The notes below the pieces were generated by a model that saw nothing but the letters and a program-made list of their open reading frames with translations, did not search any database and was not told the origin of the DNA. DNA of 54,949 bases. Origin: Gammaproteobacteria bacterium (GTDB lineage Bacteria > Pseudomonadota > Gammaproteobacteria > Ga0077536). The stretch covers positions 1 to 54,949 of the forward strand of contig SHZJ01000021.1 in assembly GCA_009692365.1 (NCBI GenBank), read 5' to 3'. A program made the translations under genes and the position numbers. This document shows, one piece after another, positions 18,119 to 26,432 of this stretch. The stretch's first letter is position 1. Each line of letters starts with the position of its first letter.

Positions 18119-18403
18119 TCAGGGGTAGTCGGGGGGCGCGGTATCCTGCGCCAGATAGGCCGCCTCGGCGAGCTCATATTCTTCCGCAGCCCGCCGCTTG
18201 GCTTCGATGTCATCCAGAATTTGATGGCTCATCAGCCCGGCCGCGATTTCGCGCAGGGCGACCACCGTCGGCTTGTCGCCTTCTTCGGGCACCAGCGCTT
18301 GCGCACCGCGGGCGACCTGACGGGCTCGACGGCTCGCCGTGATCACGAGGTCAAAGCGGTTGTCGACGAACGGGAGGCAGTCTTCTATGGTAATTCGGGC
18401 CAT
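18119..18403 (-). CDS. rpoZ: DNA-directed RNA polymerase omega subunit
   Basis: The protein has 94 residues. Omega helps fold and assemble the beta' subunit and forms part of a ppGpp-binding site. [20 protein letters not shown] and [13 protein letters not shown] are the conserved N-terminal helices, followed by [10 protein letters not shown]. The tail is acidic. It sits between gmk and spoT as in most gammaproteobacteria. About 90 bases separate it from gmk, room for its own promoter, although none is convincing. The ribosome binding site is weak (GCGAGA). Confidence 0.97.
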   Translation of the reverse strand: MARITIEDCLPFVDNRFDLVITASRRARQVARGAQALVPEEGDKPTVVALREIAAGLMSHQILDDIEAKRRAAEEYELAEAAYLAQDTAPPDYP

Positions 18404-18494
18404 CGTTTTCTCGCTGAAATCATTGGAAATTCAAGGGCGGAGGATAGCAGAGGGTTCCCGCCGATACTATCGCCGAGGGCTTGCGCGCGCGGGG

Positions 18495-19079
18495 TCAGCG
18501 GTGGACGCGCAGGCGCGCCGCCCGGACTATGGCGCTCAGGGCGGCCTGCGCCTGCGCGAAGGTGTCATTCATCACCACATAGTCGTACTCGTCCTGATGC
18601 GCCATTTCGGCGGCCGCCGCCGCCATGCGGCGCTCGATGGTCGCCGCATCGTCCTGCTGTCGGTGCTCGAGGCGCGCGCGCAGGGCGGCGGTGGAGGGTG
18701 GGACGATGAACACGCTGAGCGTGTGGGGGAACAGGCTGCGGATGCGGCGAGCGCCCTGCCAGTCGAGCTCCAGCACCACATCTAGCCCCGCCGCCAGCGC
18801 CGCCATGACGCTCGCCCGTGCCGTCCCATAGCAATTGCCAAAGACCACTGCGTGTTCCAAAAATGCCCCGGCCGCGACCATTTGCGCAAAGGTGGCGGGG
18901 TCGACAAAAAAATAATTCTCACCGTCGACTTCGCCGGGCCGGCGCGGCCGGGTGGTGTGCGAAACCGACACAGACAACCCCGGCGTTGTGTCCAGCAGGG
19001 TCTTGATGAGGCTCGTTTTACCCGCCCCGGAAGGCGCCGAGACGATCAAGAGTTGGCCGTTCGATGCGGGCGGTCTCAT
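18495..19079 (-). CDS. gmk: Guanylate kinase
   Basis: The protein has 194 residues, slightly shorter than the usual 205. It phosphorylates GMP to GDP. The P-loop APSGAGKTSLIKTLL lies near residues 15-29. HTTRPRRPGEVDGENYFFVD is the GMP-binding segment, followed by FLEHAVVFGNCYGTA, and DVVLELDWQGARRIR contains the second acidic motif. Its ATG overlaps the TGA of yicC by four bases (ATGA), which indicates translational coupling. It feeds GDP/GTP supply, also used by the downstream (p)ppGpp synthetase. Confidence 0.97.
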   Translation of the reverse strand: MRPPASNGQLLIVSAPSGAGKTSLIKTLLDTTPGLSVSVSHTTRPRRPGEVDGENYFFVDPATFAQMVAAGAFLEHAVVFGNCYGTARASVMAALAAGLDVVLELDWQGARRIRSLFPHTLSVFIVPPSTAALRARLEHRQQDDAATIERRMAAAAAEMAHQDEYDYVVMNDTFAQAQAALSAIVRAARLRVHR

Positions 19080-19942
19080 TCGAGATTCTGGATTTGTTCG
19101 CGGATTTGTTCGATCAGCACTTTGAGGTCGACCGCCGCGCTGGAGCTGTCGATATGCGCAGATTTGGAACCCAGCGTGTTGGCCTCGCGGTTGAGTTCCT
19201 GCATGAGGAAGTCGAGCCGGCGCCCCACGGCCTCCTCGCGGTGGAGCACCCGCTGGACTTCCTGGAGGTGGGTTTGGAGCCGGTCCAGCTCTTCGGCCAC
19301 GTCCAGCCGTTGGATGAGCAGCGCGCTCTCTTGCTCGACCCGCACCGGATCGAGCGCGCCCGCCAGGTCCTGAATTTTCGCTGCGTGGCGGCCGCGCAGC
19401 GCCGCGATGATTTCTGGCACCCGCTGCCGCATCGTCCCGGTGATCGCCTGCATCTCGGCGCAGCGTGCCAGCACCAGCTCTTTGAGCTTCGCGCCTTCGC
19501 GGTCGCGGTTGGCGAGCAACTCATCGAGCGCTTGCTCGAGCAGGCCCAGTAAAGTGGCGCCCAGTTCGTCGAAATTGACCTCCGGGGCTTCCAGCACGTG
19601 TGGCCAGCGCAGGACGTCGAGCGGATTGAGGGGCGCCGCGTTCGTCATGAGCGCCGCCACCGCCGCCGCCGCCGTGACCACTTGCTGGGCGAGTTCGGTG
19701 TTGACGCGCAGCAGCGTCGCGCTGCGGGTGGTGGCTTCGAAGCGCAAGGTACAGTCGACCTTGCCGCGCGCGCAGCGGGCCGCAATCCGGGTGCGGACTT
19801 CGCTGTCGAGCAAGCGCAGGTCCTCGGGCAGCCGCAGCCCCACTTCCAGAAAGCGGTGATTGACCGAGCGTAGCTCCCAGCTGGCACGACCCCAGGGGCC
19901 GGTAGTTTCGAGACGGGCGAAGGCCGTCATGCTGCGCGCCAT
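19076..19942 (-). CDS. yicC: YicC family endoribonuclease
   Basis: The protein has 288 residues with both YicC domains. The N-terminal SMTAFARLET and WELRSVNHRFLEVGLRLPEDLR are the family start. The C-terminal DUF1732 part has EVQRVLHREEAVGRRLDFLMQELNREANTLGSK and ends in VDLKVLIEQIREQIQNLE. E. coli YicC is reported to be a stable endoribonuclease acting on small RNAs and messages. AGGAG lies six bases before the ATG at 19942. It is first in the leftward gmk operon and divergent from rph across 112 bases. Confidence 0.95.
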   Translation of the reverse strand: MARSMTAFARLETTGPWGRASWELRSVNHRFLEVGLRLPEDLRLLDSEVRTRIAARCARGKVDCTLRFEATTRSATLLRVNTELAQQVVTAAAAVAALMTNAAPLNPLDVLRWPHVLEAPEVNFDELGATLLGLLEQALDELLANRDREGAKLKELVLARCAEMQAITGTMRQRVPEIIAALRGRHAAKIQDLAGALDPVRVEQESALLIQRLDVAEELDRLQTHLQEVQRVLHREEAVGRRLDFLMQELNREANTLGSKSAHIDSSSAAVDLKVLIEQIREQIQNLE

Positions 19943-20018
19943 GGAAAGCTCCTATCGGGTCATCGGTAGCGGGCGTCAATCTTAACGACCAGAGCCGGTC
20001 CACGCCACGCACGGCGGC

Positions 20019-20024
20019 TATACT
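20019..20024 (+). promoter_or_regulatory. Candidate -10 box for rph-rdgB-hemW
   Basis: TATACT lies 31 bases before the rph ATG at 20055 in the yicC/rph divergent gap. Five of six bases match the consensus. No good -35 hexamer is seen at 16-18 bases upstream, so the promoter may need help or this is chance. Confidence 0.35.
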
Positions 20025-20054
20025 GTGCACCCTTCCCCAGTGTGGATATTTCCG

Positions 20055-20780
20055 ATGCCCAACCGACCCAGTGGCCGCGCTCCCGACGAATTACGTACGG
20101 TGCGTTTCACCCGTGGCTACACCCAGCACGCCGAAGGTTCGGTCTTAGTGGAGTTTGGCCACACCCGCGTGCTGTGTACGGCGAGCATTGAAGACCGCCC
20201 GCCGGCGTGGCTGAAGGGCAAGGGGATGGGCTGGGTCACGGCCGAATACGGCATGTTGCCGCGCGCCACCCACACCCGCTCGCGCCGCGAAGCGGCCCAG
20301 GGCAAGCAGGGCGGGCGGACGCTGGAAATTCAGCGCCTGATCGGCCGTTCGCTGCGCGCGGTCATCGACCCGCACGCCTTGGGCGAACGGGCCATCCTCA
20401 TCGATTGTGATGTGCTGCAGGCCGATGGCGGCACGCGCACGGCCTCGATCACGGGCGGCTATGTGGCGCTGGTCGATGCCATTCGTCACCTCCTCAAGCA
20501 GCGGGTGATTACCAAAAACCCCATCCACGGCGCGGTCGCCGCGGTGTCGGTCGGGATTAGCCAAGGCGTGCCGGTGCTCGATTTGGACTACGCGGAAGAC
20601 TCCGCCGCCGAGACCGACCTCAACGTCGTGATGAACAACGCCGGCCATTTCGTGGAGATTCAGGGCACGGCCGAAGGTCATGCGTTCCGGCGCGATGAGC
20701 TTAACGTCATGCTCGATCTGGCCAGCAAGGGCATTCGCGACCTCTTGGCGGCCCAAGAAGCCTGCTGGGCCGAGGGCTGA
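20055..20780 (+). CDS. rph: Ribonuclease PH
   Basis: The protein has 241 residues from [14 protein letters not shown] at 20055; the longest frame begins ten codons earlier without support. RNase PH trims tRNA 3' ends by phosphorolysis. Typical segments are RPVRFTRGY-like start, [50 protein letters not shown] and [18 protein letters not shown]. The last two contain the arginine and aspartate residues of the phosphate and catalytic sites. It is first of three genes in tight order (nine bases to rdgB), a usual gammaproteobacterial neighbourhood. Confidence 0.97.
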   Translation: MPNRPSGRAPDELRTVRFTRGYTQHAEGSVLVEFGHTRVLCTASIEDRPPAWLKGKGMGWVTAEYGMLPRATHTRSRREAAQGKQGGRTLEIQRLIGRSLRAVIDPHALGERAILIDCDVLQADGGTRTASITGGYVALVDAIRHLLKQRVITKNPIHGAVAAVSVGISQGVPVLDLDYAEDSAAETDLNVVMNNAGHFVEIQGTAEGHAFRRDELNVMLDLASKGIRDLLAAQEACWAEG

Positions 20781-20789
20781 GCGGACGCG

Positions 20790-21386
20790 ATGACGACCCT
20801 GGTGCTGGCGAGTGGCAATCCTGGCAAGCTGCGCGAGTTTTCCGAGCTGCTGGCCCGGCACCCCTATCAGGTGCATAGCCAAACAGAATTTGCCGTGCCG
20901 CCGGTGGCAGAAACCGGCCTGAGCTTCGTGGAGAACGCCCTCCTGAAGTCGCGCCACGCAGCCCGCCACACGGGACTGGGGGCGGTGGCCGACGATTCGG
21001 GCCTCGTGTGCGATGCGCTAGGCGGTGCCCCCGGCATTTATTCCGCACGCTATGCGGGTGTGGGCGCGAGCGATGAACACAATGTGGCGCAGTTGCTGGC
21101 CGCGATGGCCACGGTGCCAGCGGCGGCGCGCACCTGTCGCTATGTGTGCGTGCTGGTGTATCTGCGACATGCCGCCGACCCCTGCCCGGTGATCGCGCAA
21201 GGCTGTTGGGAGGGCACGCTGGCGCTGGCCCCAGAGGGCGCCGGCGGCTTCGGCTACGACCCCATTTTTTGGGTGCCCAGCGCGCGCTGCACCGCGGCCC
21301 GGTTAAGCCCGACCCGCAAAAATCGCTTGAGCCACCGGGGTCAGGCGCTGCGTGCGCTGCTAGCCCAGTTGCCGGTCGGCGGGTGA
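20790..21386 (+). CDS. rdgB: RdgB/HAM1 family XTP/dITP pyrophosphatase
   Basis: The protein has 198 residues. It removes non-canonical purine triphosphates such as dITP and XTP from the nucleotide pool. Motifs are ASGNPGKLREF at the N terminus, ADDSGLVCDALGGAPGIYSARYAG with the metal-binding acidic pair, GGFGYDPIFWVP, and TRKNRLSHRGQAL near the C terminus. The usual AELS before the lysine reads AARLS, a mild change. Its stop overlaps the GTG start of hemW (GTGA), so the genes are coupled. It starts nine bases after rph. Confidence 0.96.
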   Translation: MTTLVLASGNPGKLREFSELLARHPYQVHSQTEFAVPPVAETGLSFVENALLKSRHAARHTGLGAVADDSGLVCDALGGAPGIYSARYAGVGASDEHNVAQLLAAMATVPAAARTCRYVCVLVYLRHAADPCPVIAQGCWEGTLALAPEGAGGFGYDPIFWVPSARCTAARLSPTRKNRLSHRGQALRALLAQLPVGG

Positions 21387-22546
21387 GCGCACTGACCCCC
21401 GCGCAGGTGCCGCTGGCCTTGTACATCCACCTGCCGTGGTGTGTGCGCAAATGCCCTTACTGTGATTTCAACTCGCACACCGCGCCCGCCGGGATCCCCG
21501 AAGACGCCTACGTGGCGGCTTTGTTAGACGATTTGGCGGCCGATTTGCGCACCACGCAGGGCCGTCCGCTGAGTTCGGTGTTCATTGGTGGGGGTACCCC
21601 GAGCCTGTTTTCCGGGGCGGCGATCGGGCGTCTGATGGATGGCGTAAGGGCGCAAGTGGCGTTGCCCGCCAGCGCTGAAGTGACGCTAGAGGCGAATCCC
21701 GGCACCGTGGACGCCGCCAATTTCGCGGGCTATCGCGCCGCCGGGGTTAATCGGCTCTCGATCGGTGTGCAGAGTTTACGCCCGGCACAGCTGCAGGCGC
21801 TGGGCCGCATCCACAGCCCGGCGGACGTCACGCGGGCGGTCGCGACCGCGCGGGCGGCCGGCTTCGATAATTTCAATCTGGACCTCATGCACGGTTTGCC
21901 CGGCGATGCCCCGGGCGATGCGCTGGCGGATCTGCGTGGGGCGCTGGCGTTTCGGCCTACCCATCTGTCGTGGTACCAGCTGACCATCGAGGCGGGTACG
22001 GCGTTTGCGCAGCGACCGCCGGTGCTGCCTGACGATGAGGCGATCGCCGAGGATTTCGACGCCGGCTGCGCGCTGTTGGAGGCGGCGGGTTTTACCCGCT
22101 ATGAGGTTTCGGCGTACGCCCGCGCGGGGCACGAGTCGCGCCACAATCTCAACTATTGGACTTTTGGCGATTATTTGGGGATCGGCGCTGGGGCGCACGG
22201 TAAGCTCACCCATGCGCAGGGCATCGTCCGCACGCTGAAACGGCGGCACCCACAGGCCTACCTGAAGGCCGCTGGTCAGGGCCGCGCGGTGGCCGTGCCG
22301 GCAGCCGATTTGGTCACGGAATTTATGCTCAACGCACTGCGCCTGCGAGCGGGGTTTTCGCAGGCCCTGTTTACCCAACGCACGGGCCTGACGTGGCAGC
22401 ATATCGCCGGCCCGGTGGCCACGGGGCTGGCTCGCGGCTGGCTGACGCGCACCGCCGATGGCGTGGCCCCCAGTGTGCTCGGCTATCGCTTTTTGAGCGA
22501 CCTGCAGTTGCTGTTCATGGACGGTGACGCGCCCGCCTCGCCCTGA
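21383..22546 (+). CDS. hemW: Radical SAM heme chaperone HemW
   Basis: The protein has 387 residues from a GTG at 21383 that overlaps the rdgB stop by four bases; the open frame extends back inside rdgB but family length fits the GTG. The radical SAM cluster motif CVRKCPYCDF (Cx3Cx2C) is in the first 35 residues. FIGGGTPSLF, EVTLEANPGTVD, RLSIGVQSL and the C-terminal YEVSAYARAGHESRHNLNYW are characteristic. HemW binds heme and delivers it to respiratory enzymes; older annotations call it an oxygen-independent coproporphyrinogen oxidase. It is the last gene of the rph-rdgB-hemW set. Confidence 0.95.
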   Translation: MSALTPAQVPLALYIHLPWCVRKCPYCDFNSHTAPAGIPEDAYVAALLDDLAADLRTTQGRPLSSVFIGGGTPSLFSGAAIGRLMDGVRAQVALPASAEVTLEANPGTVDAANFAGYRAAGVNRLSIGVQSLRPAQLQALGRIHSPADVTRAVATARAAGFDNFNLDLMHGLPGDAPGDALADLRGALAFRPTHLSWYQLTIEAGTAFAQRPPVLPDDEAIAEDFDAGCALLEAAGFTRYEVSAYARAGHESRHNLNYWTFGDYLGIGAGAHGKLTHAQGIVRTLKRRHPQAYLKAAGQGRAVAVPAADLVTEFMLNALRLRAGFSQALFTQRTGLTWQHIAGPVATGLARGWLTRTADGVAPSVLGYRFLSDLQLLFMDGDAPASP

Positions 22547-22672
22547 GTCGACCCGTCAGCGGGGCGCGTGCCGTCCGCCCGGCGGCCCGTGCGCAGCCAC
22601 TCGCAGCCCTCAAGCGCCCGCCCCTATGAGCCGCTATGCAGAGCACCCCACTGATGGAAATCGCTGCCCACC

Positions 22673-24334
22673 ATGGCCCTGAATCTGAAAGATTTCCGCT
22701 TCCTCATTGTCGACGACCTCAGGGAGATGCGCATTACGCTGCGCGCCATGCTCGAGTCGCTCCACGCCCACCAGTTTTGGGAGGCTAAAAACGCCGAAGA
22801 AGCGTTGGATGTCCTCAAGGCGCAGCCCATCGATATCGTGCTGTGTGACTACAACTTGGGAGATTCCCGGGATGGTCAACAGGTGTTCGAAGAAGCCCGG
22901 GGGCGCGGCGTGCTGCTGCCGCATGCGGCGTGGGTGATGATCACCGCTGAGCAATCGATGAGCATGGTGATGGGGGTGGTGGAGAACAACCCCGATGGCT
23001 ATTTGGTAAAACCCATCAACAAGGCGGTGCTGCAGGCACGTTTAGAGCGCGCGGTGGGGCGAAAAATGATCGTCAAAGAGGTTGAAGCCGCCTTGCGCAG
23101 CGGGAAATTTACCGCGGCCGTGGGCTTGGCGGAGATGCAGGTCCAGCGCCACCCAAGCCTGCAGGGCGAGTTGCTGCGTTTGAAGTCCGAGGCGCTGCTG
23201 CGCAACGGCGATTTTGACGCCGCCGCCGAGTTCTGCGCGGGCTTGCTGGCCGAGCGTCAGCAAGGCGGTGCGGAATACGACCAGCCGTGGATGTTGCTCG
23301 CGCTCGGGCGCGCCCAGCACCAGTTGGGCGATACGCGGCAGGCGCGCATTACGTTTCAGAAGATCATCGAACAAAACCCCGCCGTGATGGAAGCCTACGA
23401 CTGGTGGGCGCAGATCGAGCGTGAACAAGGCCAAAGCAAGGACGCCCAGCGCATCTTGGCGCAGGCTTTGGCGGTCTCGCCACGCTCCGTCCGGCGCCAG
23501 CAGGCGCTCGGCGATGTGGCCGCCGCCAATCAAGATTTTCCCACCGCCGAACGGGCTTACGGGCGGGCCTTGACGATGGGCGAGGACTCTTGCTTTGCGC
23601 GTCCCGATGACGCCACCGGTCTGGTGGCGGCGATGGTCGTCACGAAGGGCAACGATACCGCGCTACGCGCGTTGGGCGACCTGCTCAAACGCGCTTCGCG
23701 AAAACGCGGCACCCGTGGTCCGCACTGGCAGCTGAGCAGTATGGAAGCCTCGCTGCTGGTCACCGCGGGCCGGGGTGCGGAAGCGGTCGCGGCCGCCGAG
23801 CGTGCGCTCGAGGGCTATCGGGACGACAACTCGCCGGGCCGGCCCGAGGCCACTTTGCAATTGGTGCAGGCCTGTTATGCGACCGGCTTGGGCGAGCAGG
23901 CGCGCAGCATGGTGGATAAACTGGTGCGCGAAAACCACGACCGCAGCGAGGTGCTGGAATCGGTACGGGTGATGTTCACCGCGATCGGCATGGCTGCCGA
24001 CGGTTCGGCGCTGATCGAGGACGCCCAGCAGGCGATCGTCAAAATCGACAACGAAGGGGTGATGCTGGCGAAGTCCGGGCGCTACAAAGAAGCCGTTGCG
24101 CAGCTGCAGAAGGCCGCCGAGGAGCTGCCTAATAATCTCACCGTGACCCTCAACGTACTGCAGGCGCTGCTGTTGCAGATGCAGGCCGAGGGGCTGTCCA
24201 ATCAATCGCGCTATCAAGCCCGCGAGCATCTGGCCCGCGCCGAGCGCTTGGCGCCAAAATCTGAGAAAGTTCAGCAGCTCAAAACGCGTCTGCAGACGCT
24301 GGTAAGCGCCGCGGCGCAGCAGGCGGCGGGCTGA
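22673..24334 (+). CDS. Response regulator with long TPR-like C-terminal region
   Basis: The protein has 553 residues. Residues 8-125 form a receiver domain: acidic D14-D15, phospho-acceptor D59 in LCDYNLGD, T91 and K113 in LVKPI. The remaining 420 residues show no DNA-binding or enzymatic motif. They are helical with TPR-like pairs, for example WMLLALGRAQHQLGDTRQARITFQKII and GVMLAKSGRYKEAVAQLQKAAEELPNN. This suggests output by protein-protein contact. The stop overlaps the next gene by one base (TGATG); that gene encodes a histidine kinase that is probably its partner. What it controls is not visible. Confidence 0.9.
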   Translation: MALNLKDFRFLIVDDLREMRITLRAMLESLHAHQFWEAKNAEEALDVLKAQPIDIVLCDYNLGDSRDGQQVFEEARGRGVLLPHAAWVMITAEQSMSMVMGVVENNPDGYLVKPINKAVLQARLERAVGRKMIVKEVEAALRSGKFTAAVGLAEMQVQRHPSLQGELLRLKSEALLRNGDFDAAAEFCAGLLAERQQGGAEYDQPWMLLALGRAQHQLGDTRQARITFQKIIEQNPAVMEAYDWWAQIEREQGQSKDAQRILAQALAVSPRSVRRQQALGDVAAANQDFPTAERAYGRALTMGEDSCFARPDDATGLVAAMVVTKGNDTALRALGDLLKRASRKRGTRGPHWQLSSMEASLLVTAGRGAEAVAAAERALEGYRDDNSPGRPEATLQLVQACYATGLGEQARSMVDKLVRENHDRSEVLESVRVMFTAIGMAADGSALIEDAQQAIVKIDNEGVMLAKSGRYKEAVAQLQKAAEELPNNLTVTLNVLQALLLQMQAEGLSNQSRYQAREHLARAERLAPKSEKVQQLKTRLQTLVSAAAQQAAG

Positions 24335-25032
24335 TGGCCACGGCCGTGATTGAGGCGGAGTTTACGGGCGATGTGGTGTTTGCCGAACTCGTGGCGAGCG
24401 CCGTGCACGATGTCAAAAATTCGCTCGCACTGGTGCTTAATTCCGCGGAGAGCCTCGCCGAGGATGCGGTGGTGTCGCCGAGCGCGCAACGCACGCTGCT
24501 GGTGCTGCAGCACGAGGCGCGGCGAGCCAACGCCGACTTGATGAGCCTTCTGGGGTTGTTTAAATTGGAACGTGGTCGGCCGCTGGTGCAGCCGATGGTG
24601 GTGGAGTGTGAGGACTTGCTCAGCGAGCTCGTGGCCTACAACGCAACGTTGTTGGCCCACCGGGGCATCGTGCTGGAAGCGGCCGAGTGCCGCGTCGCCG
24701 AGGGCTATTTCGACCGCGGCTTGGTGGCCGGGGTGCTCAATGCGGCCATTAACAATACCTTCAGCTATGCCCGCGCACACGTTACGTTGGCGTGCCGACT
24801 GCACGAAGGTTATACGGTGTTTAGCGTGTTGGATGATGGTGGGGGTTATGCCTCACGCATGTTGACCAGCGTGGCCGACGCCACCGAGAGCTACCAACAC
24901 AACCACCGTTCCACTGGGCTGGGCTTATTTTTTGCCCGTCGGGTGGCCGAAATGCATGTCCACCGTGGCCGTAGTGGGCGCATTGTGCTGAGCAATCAAC
25001 CCGGTGGGTGTTTCGAGCTCTGGCTGCCTTAA
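24334..25032 (+). CDS. Soluble histidine kinase-like protein without sensor domain
   Basis: The protein has 232 residues. An H-box-like ASAVHDVKNSLALVLNS puts the phospho-accepting His at residue 25. An N-box-like LNAAINNTFSYA (135-146), G1 box DDGGGY (167-172) and G2 box GLGLFFARRV (195-204) form a shortened HATPase domain. No membrane segment or PAS/GAF domain precedes the H-box, so the input must come from a partner or from the cytoplasm. It is coupled to the TPR response regulator by a one-base overlap, so the two probably form one two-component system. The 3' end faces the SDR gene. Confidence 0.88.
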   Translation: MATAVIEAEFTGDVVFAELVASAVHDVKNSLALVLNSAESLAEDAVVSPSAQRTLLVLQHEARRANADLMSLLGLFKLERGRPLVQPMVVECEDLLSELVAYNATLLAHRGIVLEAAECRVAEGYFDRGLVAGVLNAAINNTFSYARAHVTLACRLHEGYTVFSVLDDGGGYASRMLTSVADATESYQHNHRSTGLGLFFARRVAEMHVHRGRSGRIVLSNQPGGCFELWLP

Positions 25033-25033
25033 G

Positions 25034-25059
25034 CCGGCGCGACTTCAGCGCCGCGCCGG
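25034..25059. terminator. GC-rich hairpin between convergent genes
   Basis: CCGGCGCG (25034-25041) and CGCGCCGG (25052-25059) form a perfect 8-bp stem with a 10-base loop, just after the histidine kinase stop and overlapping the SDR 3' end. There is no T-run on either side, so it may pause transcription or need Rho. The terminator role is tentative. Confidence 0.3.
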
Positions 25060-25860
25060 GTGGAATTCCCGGTAATAACTGGGTTGTTTGCGCCACGGCG
25101 GGCCGGCGAGCAGACCGCCATCGATTACCAGCGCGTGACCGGTCACATAAGAAGATTGGGCACTCGCCAGCCACACCACGGCGTCGGCAATTTCAGCGGG
25201 CTGCGCCATTCTGCGCAGGGGCTGGTCGTCGGCTCGCTCGATCCGAATTTTATCCATCCGGCGTCGCCAACGCTCGTCGGTGACACCCGTGTGGATGGGT
25301 GTTTCGACATTGCCCGGACACACGGCGTTGACGCGGATGCCCTGCTCGATGAGTTCCAAGGCCACCGATTCCGTGAGTTTCACCACCGCCGCCTTACAGG
25401 CGCTGTACAAGTGTGGCCCGTAACCGGCGACTAAGCCGGCGGCGCTGGCGATGTTGACGATGCTGCCGCTGCCTTGTCCCTGCATGGCGCGTGCGGCGTG
25501 TTTCATGCCGAGGAACACGCTGCGAAAAACGATCGCTTGGGTGTATTCAAATTCTTCTAGTGGGATCTCCGCGATGGGCCCCAGGGTGCCGGCGATCGCG
25601 GCGTTGTTGACGAGGCAGTCCAGCCGCCCGTGGGTCGCCACGAGGGCTGCGATGGCGTCTTCGAAGTCTGCTTCCACCGCGACGTCCAGCGCGCAGGTGC
25701 TGGCGTGTGCGCCGAGCGCGGCGGCCACCGCCCGGCTTTTATCGTGCTGGATGTCGCCGATGACCACCGTATAACCGGCGGTGACAAACGCGCTGGCGCA
25801 GGCGGCACCAATGCCGCTGGCACCACCAGTGATCAAACAAACGGGGCGCTGCTCGTGCAT
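25045..25860 (-). CDS. Short-chain dehydrogenase/reductase
   Basis: The protein has 271 residues, a classical SDR. The coenzyme motif TGGASGIG is at 11-18. GDIQ after the second strand suggests NAD(H) preference. The NNAAIAG motif follows, then the serine in NIASAAGLV and the catalytic YSACK. NAVCPGNVETPIH after the active site is typical. The substrate is unknown. It is convergent with the histidine kinase gene and lies 34 bases downstream of the FmdB-like gene on the same strand. The C terminus (GGLLAGPPWRKQPSYYREFHPARR) is longer than the usual VDGG ending. Confidence 0.93.
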   Translation of the reverse strand: MHEQRPVCLITGGASGIGAACASAFVTAGYTVVIGDIQHDKSRAVAAALGAHASTCALDVAVEADFEDAIAALVATHGRLDCLVNNAAIAGTLGPIAEIPLEEFEYTQAIVFRSVFLGMKHAARAMQGQGSGSIVNIASAAGLVAGYGPHLYSACKAAVVKLTESVALELIEQGIRVNAVCPGNVETPIHTGVTDERWRRRMDKIRIERADDQPLRRMAQPAEIADAVVWLASAQSSYVTGHALVIDGGLLAGPPWRKQPSYYREFHPARR

Positions 25861-25894
25861 GGGGGTGTCCTTGGGTAGCGCGGATTTTTAGCGC

Positions 25895-26146
25895 TTAGTG
25901 ATTGCACATCGCCGTGTGACGGTGGCCGCTGGGTGCGGCCGGGCCGGCGTCGCGGCTCGAGCTACTGCCCCCTGCCACGAACGCGGCCGAGATAACTTGC
26001 ACCACGGGGCTGTCAGCCGGCGTGGCGTCGGTGGCGATGCCCGCTAGGGCGCACAGTTCGCCCCATGTGGCAACCGTCTCGCTCATGCGGTGTTTCACTT
26101 CCAGCGTGTGGCCGTTGGCGGTGCAGTGGTAGTCGTAATGTGGCAT
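25895..26146 (-). CDS. FmdB-like small protein with degenerate zinc ribbon
   Basis: The protein has 83 residues. MPHYDYHCTANGHTLEV closely parallels the MPxYEYxCxxCGHxFE start of FmdB-type zinc-ribbon proteins. However, the second cysteine of the first CxxC is Asn (C8 T A N11), and only one cysteine is left where the second pair would be (ELCALAGIA). The tail is Ser/Ala-rich and ends in GHRHTAMCNH, which could offer other metal ligands. AAGGA precedes the ATG and a good promoter lies about 80 bases upstream, so it is probably expressed. Function is unknown. Confidence 0.7.
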   Translation of the reverse strand: MPHYDYHCTANGHTLEVKHRMSETVATWGELCALAGIATDATPADSPVVQVISAAFVAGGSSSSRDAGPAAPSGHRHTAMCNH

Positions 26147-26231
26147 GGGAGTTCCTTAAAAATAAGCAGGGCGCCTGCGGGCGGCAGAGTCCGGCCGGCC
26201 GGCTTGGGGTGAGCGTGCCGCGCTGCGAGCG

Positions 26232-26259
26232 AGTATAGCGGCATTCGCCCAGCCGCCAA
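26232..26259 (-). promoter_or_regulatory. Candidate sigma-70 promoter for the FmdB-like gene
   Basis: On the minus strand TTGGCG (26259-26254) and TATACT (26237-26232) are separated by 16 bases. The start would fall near 26225, giving a leader of about 80 bases. The rest of the 286-base gap toward the transposase-like gene shows only a CACCGGGGT pair about 35 bases apart. Confidence 0.5.
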
Positions 26260-26432
26260 CCCACCGCTATCCGGCGTAAAGCGCTGGGTCATCTCGGGAA
26301 ATGTTCCCGCCGGCCGCCGCCGCTCTTGAGCCGGTCGCTCGCCTGCTCATGAAATGCAGCACCGGGGTTTTTCAGGGCGCAGGCGCTGACCACCGGGGTG
26401 TTACCTACTGCAGTCAGGTTCAGGGAGGAATT

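Noticed and set aside
26340..26432. REP-like palindromes that a RAYT would mobilise
   Set aside because: Only a direct CACCGGGGT pair is seen; no palindrome with a GTAG-type head was found, in line with an inactive enzyme.
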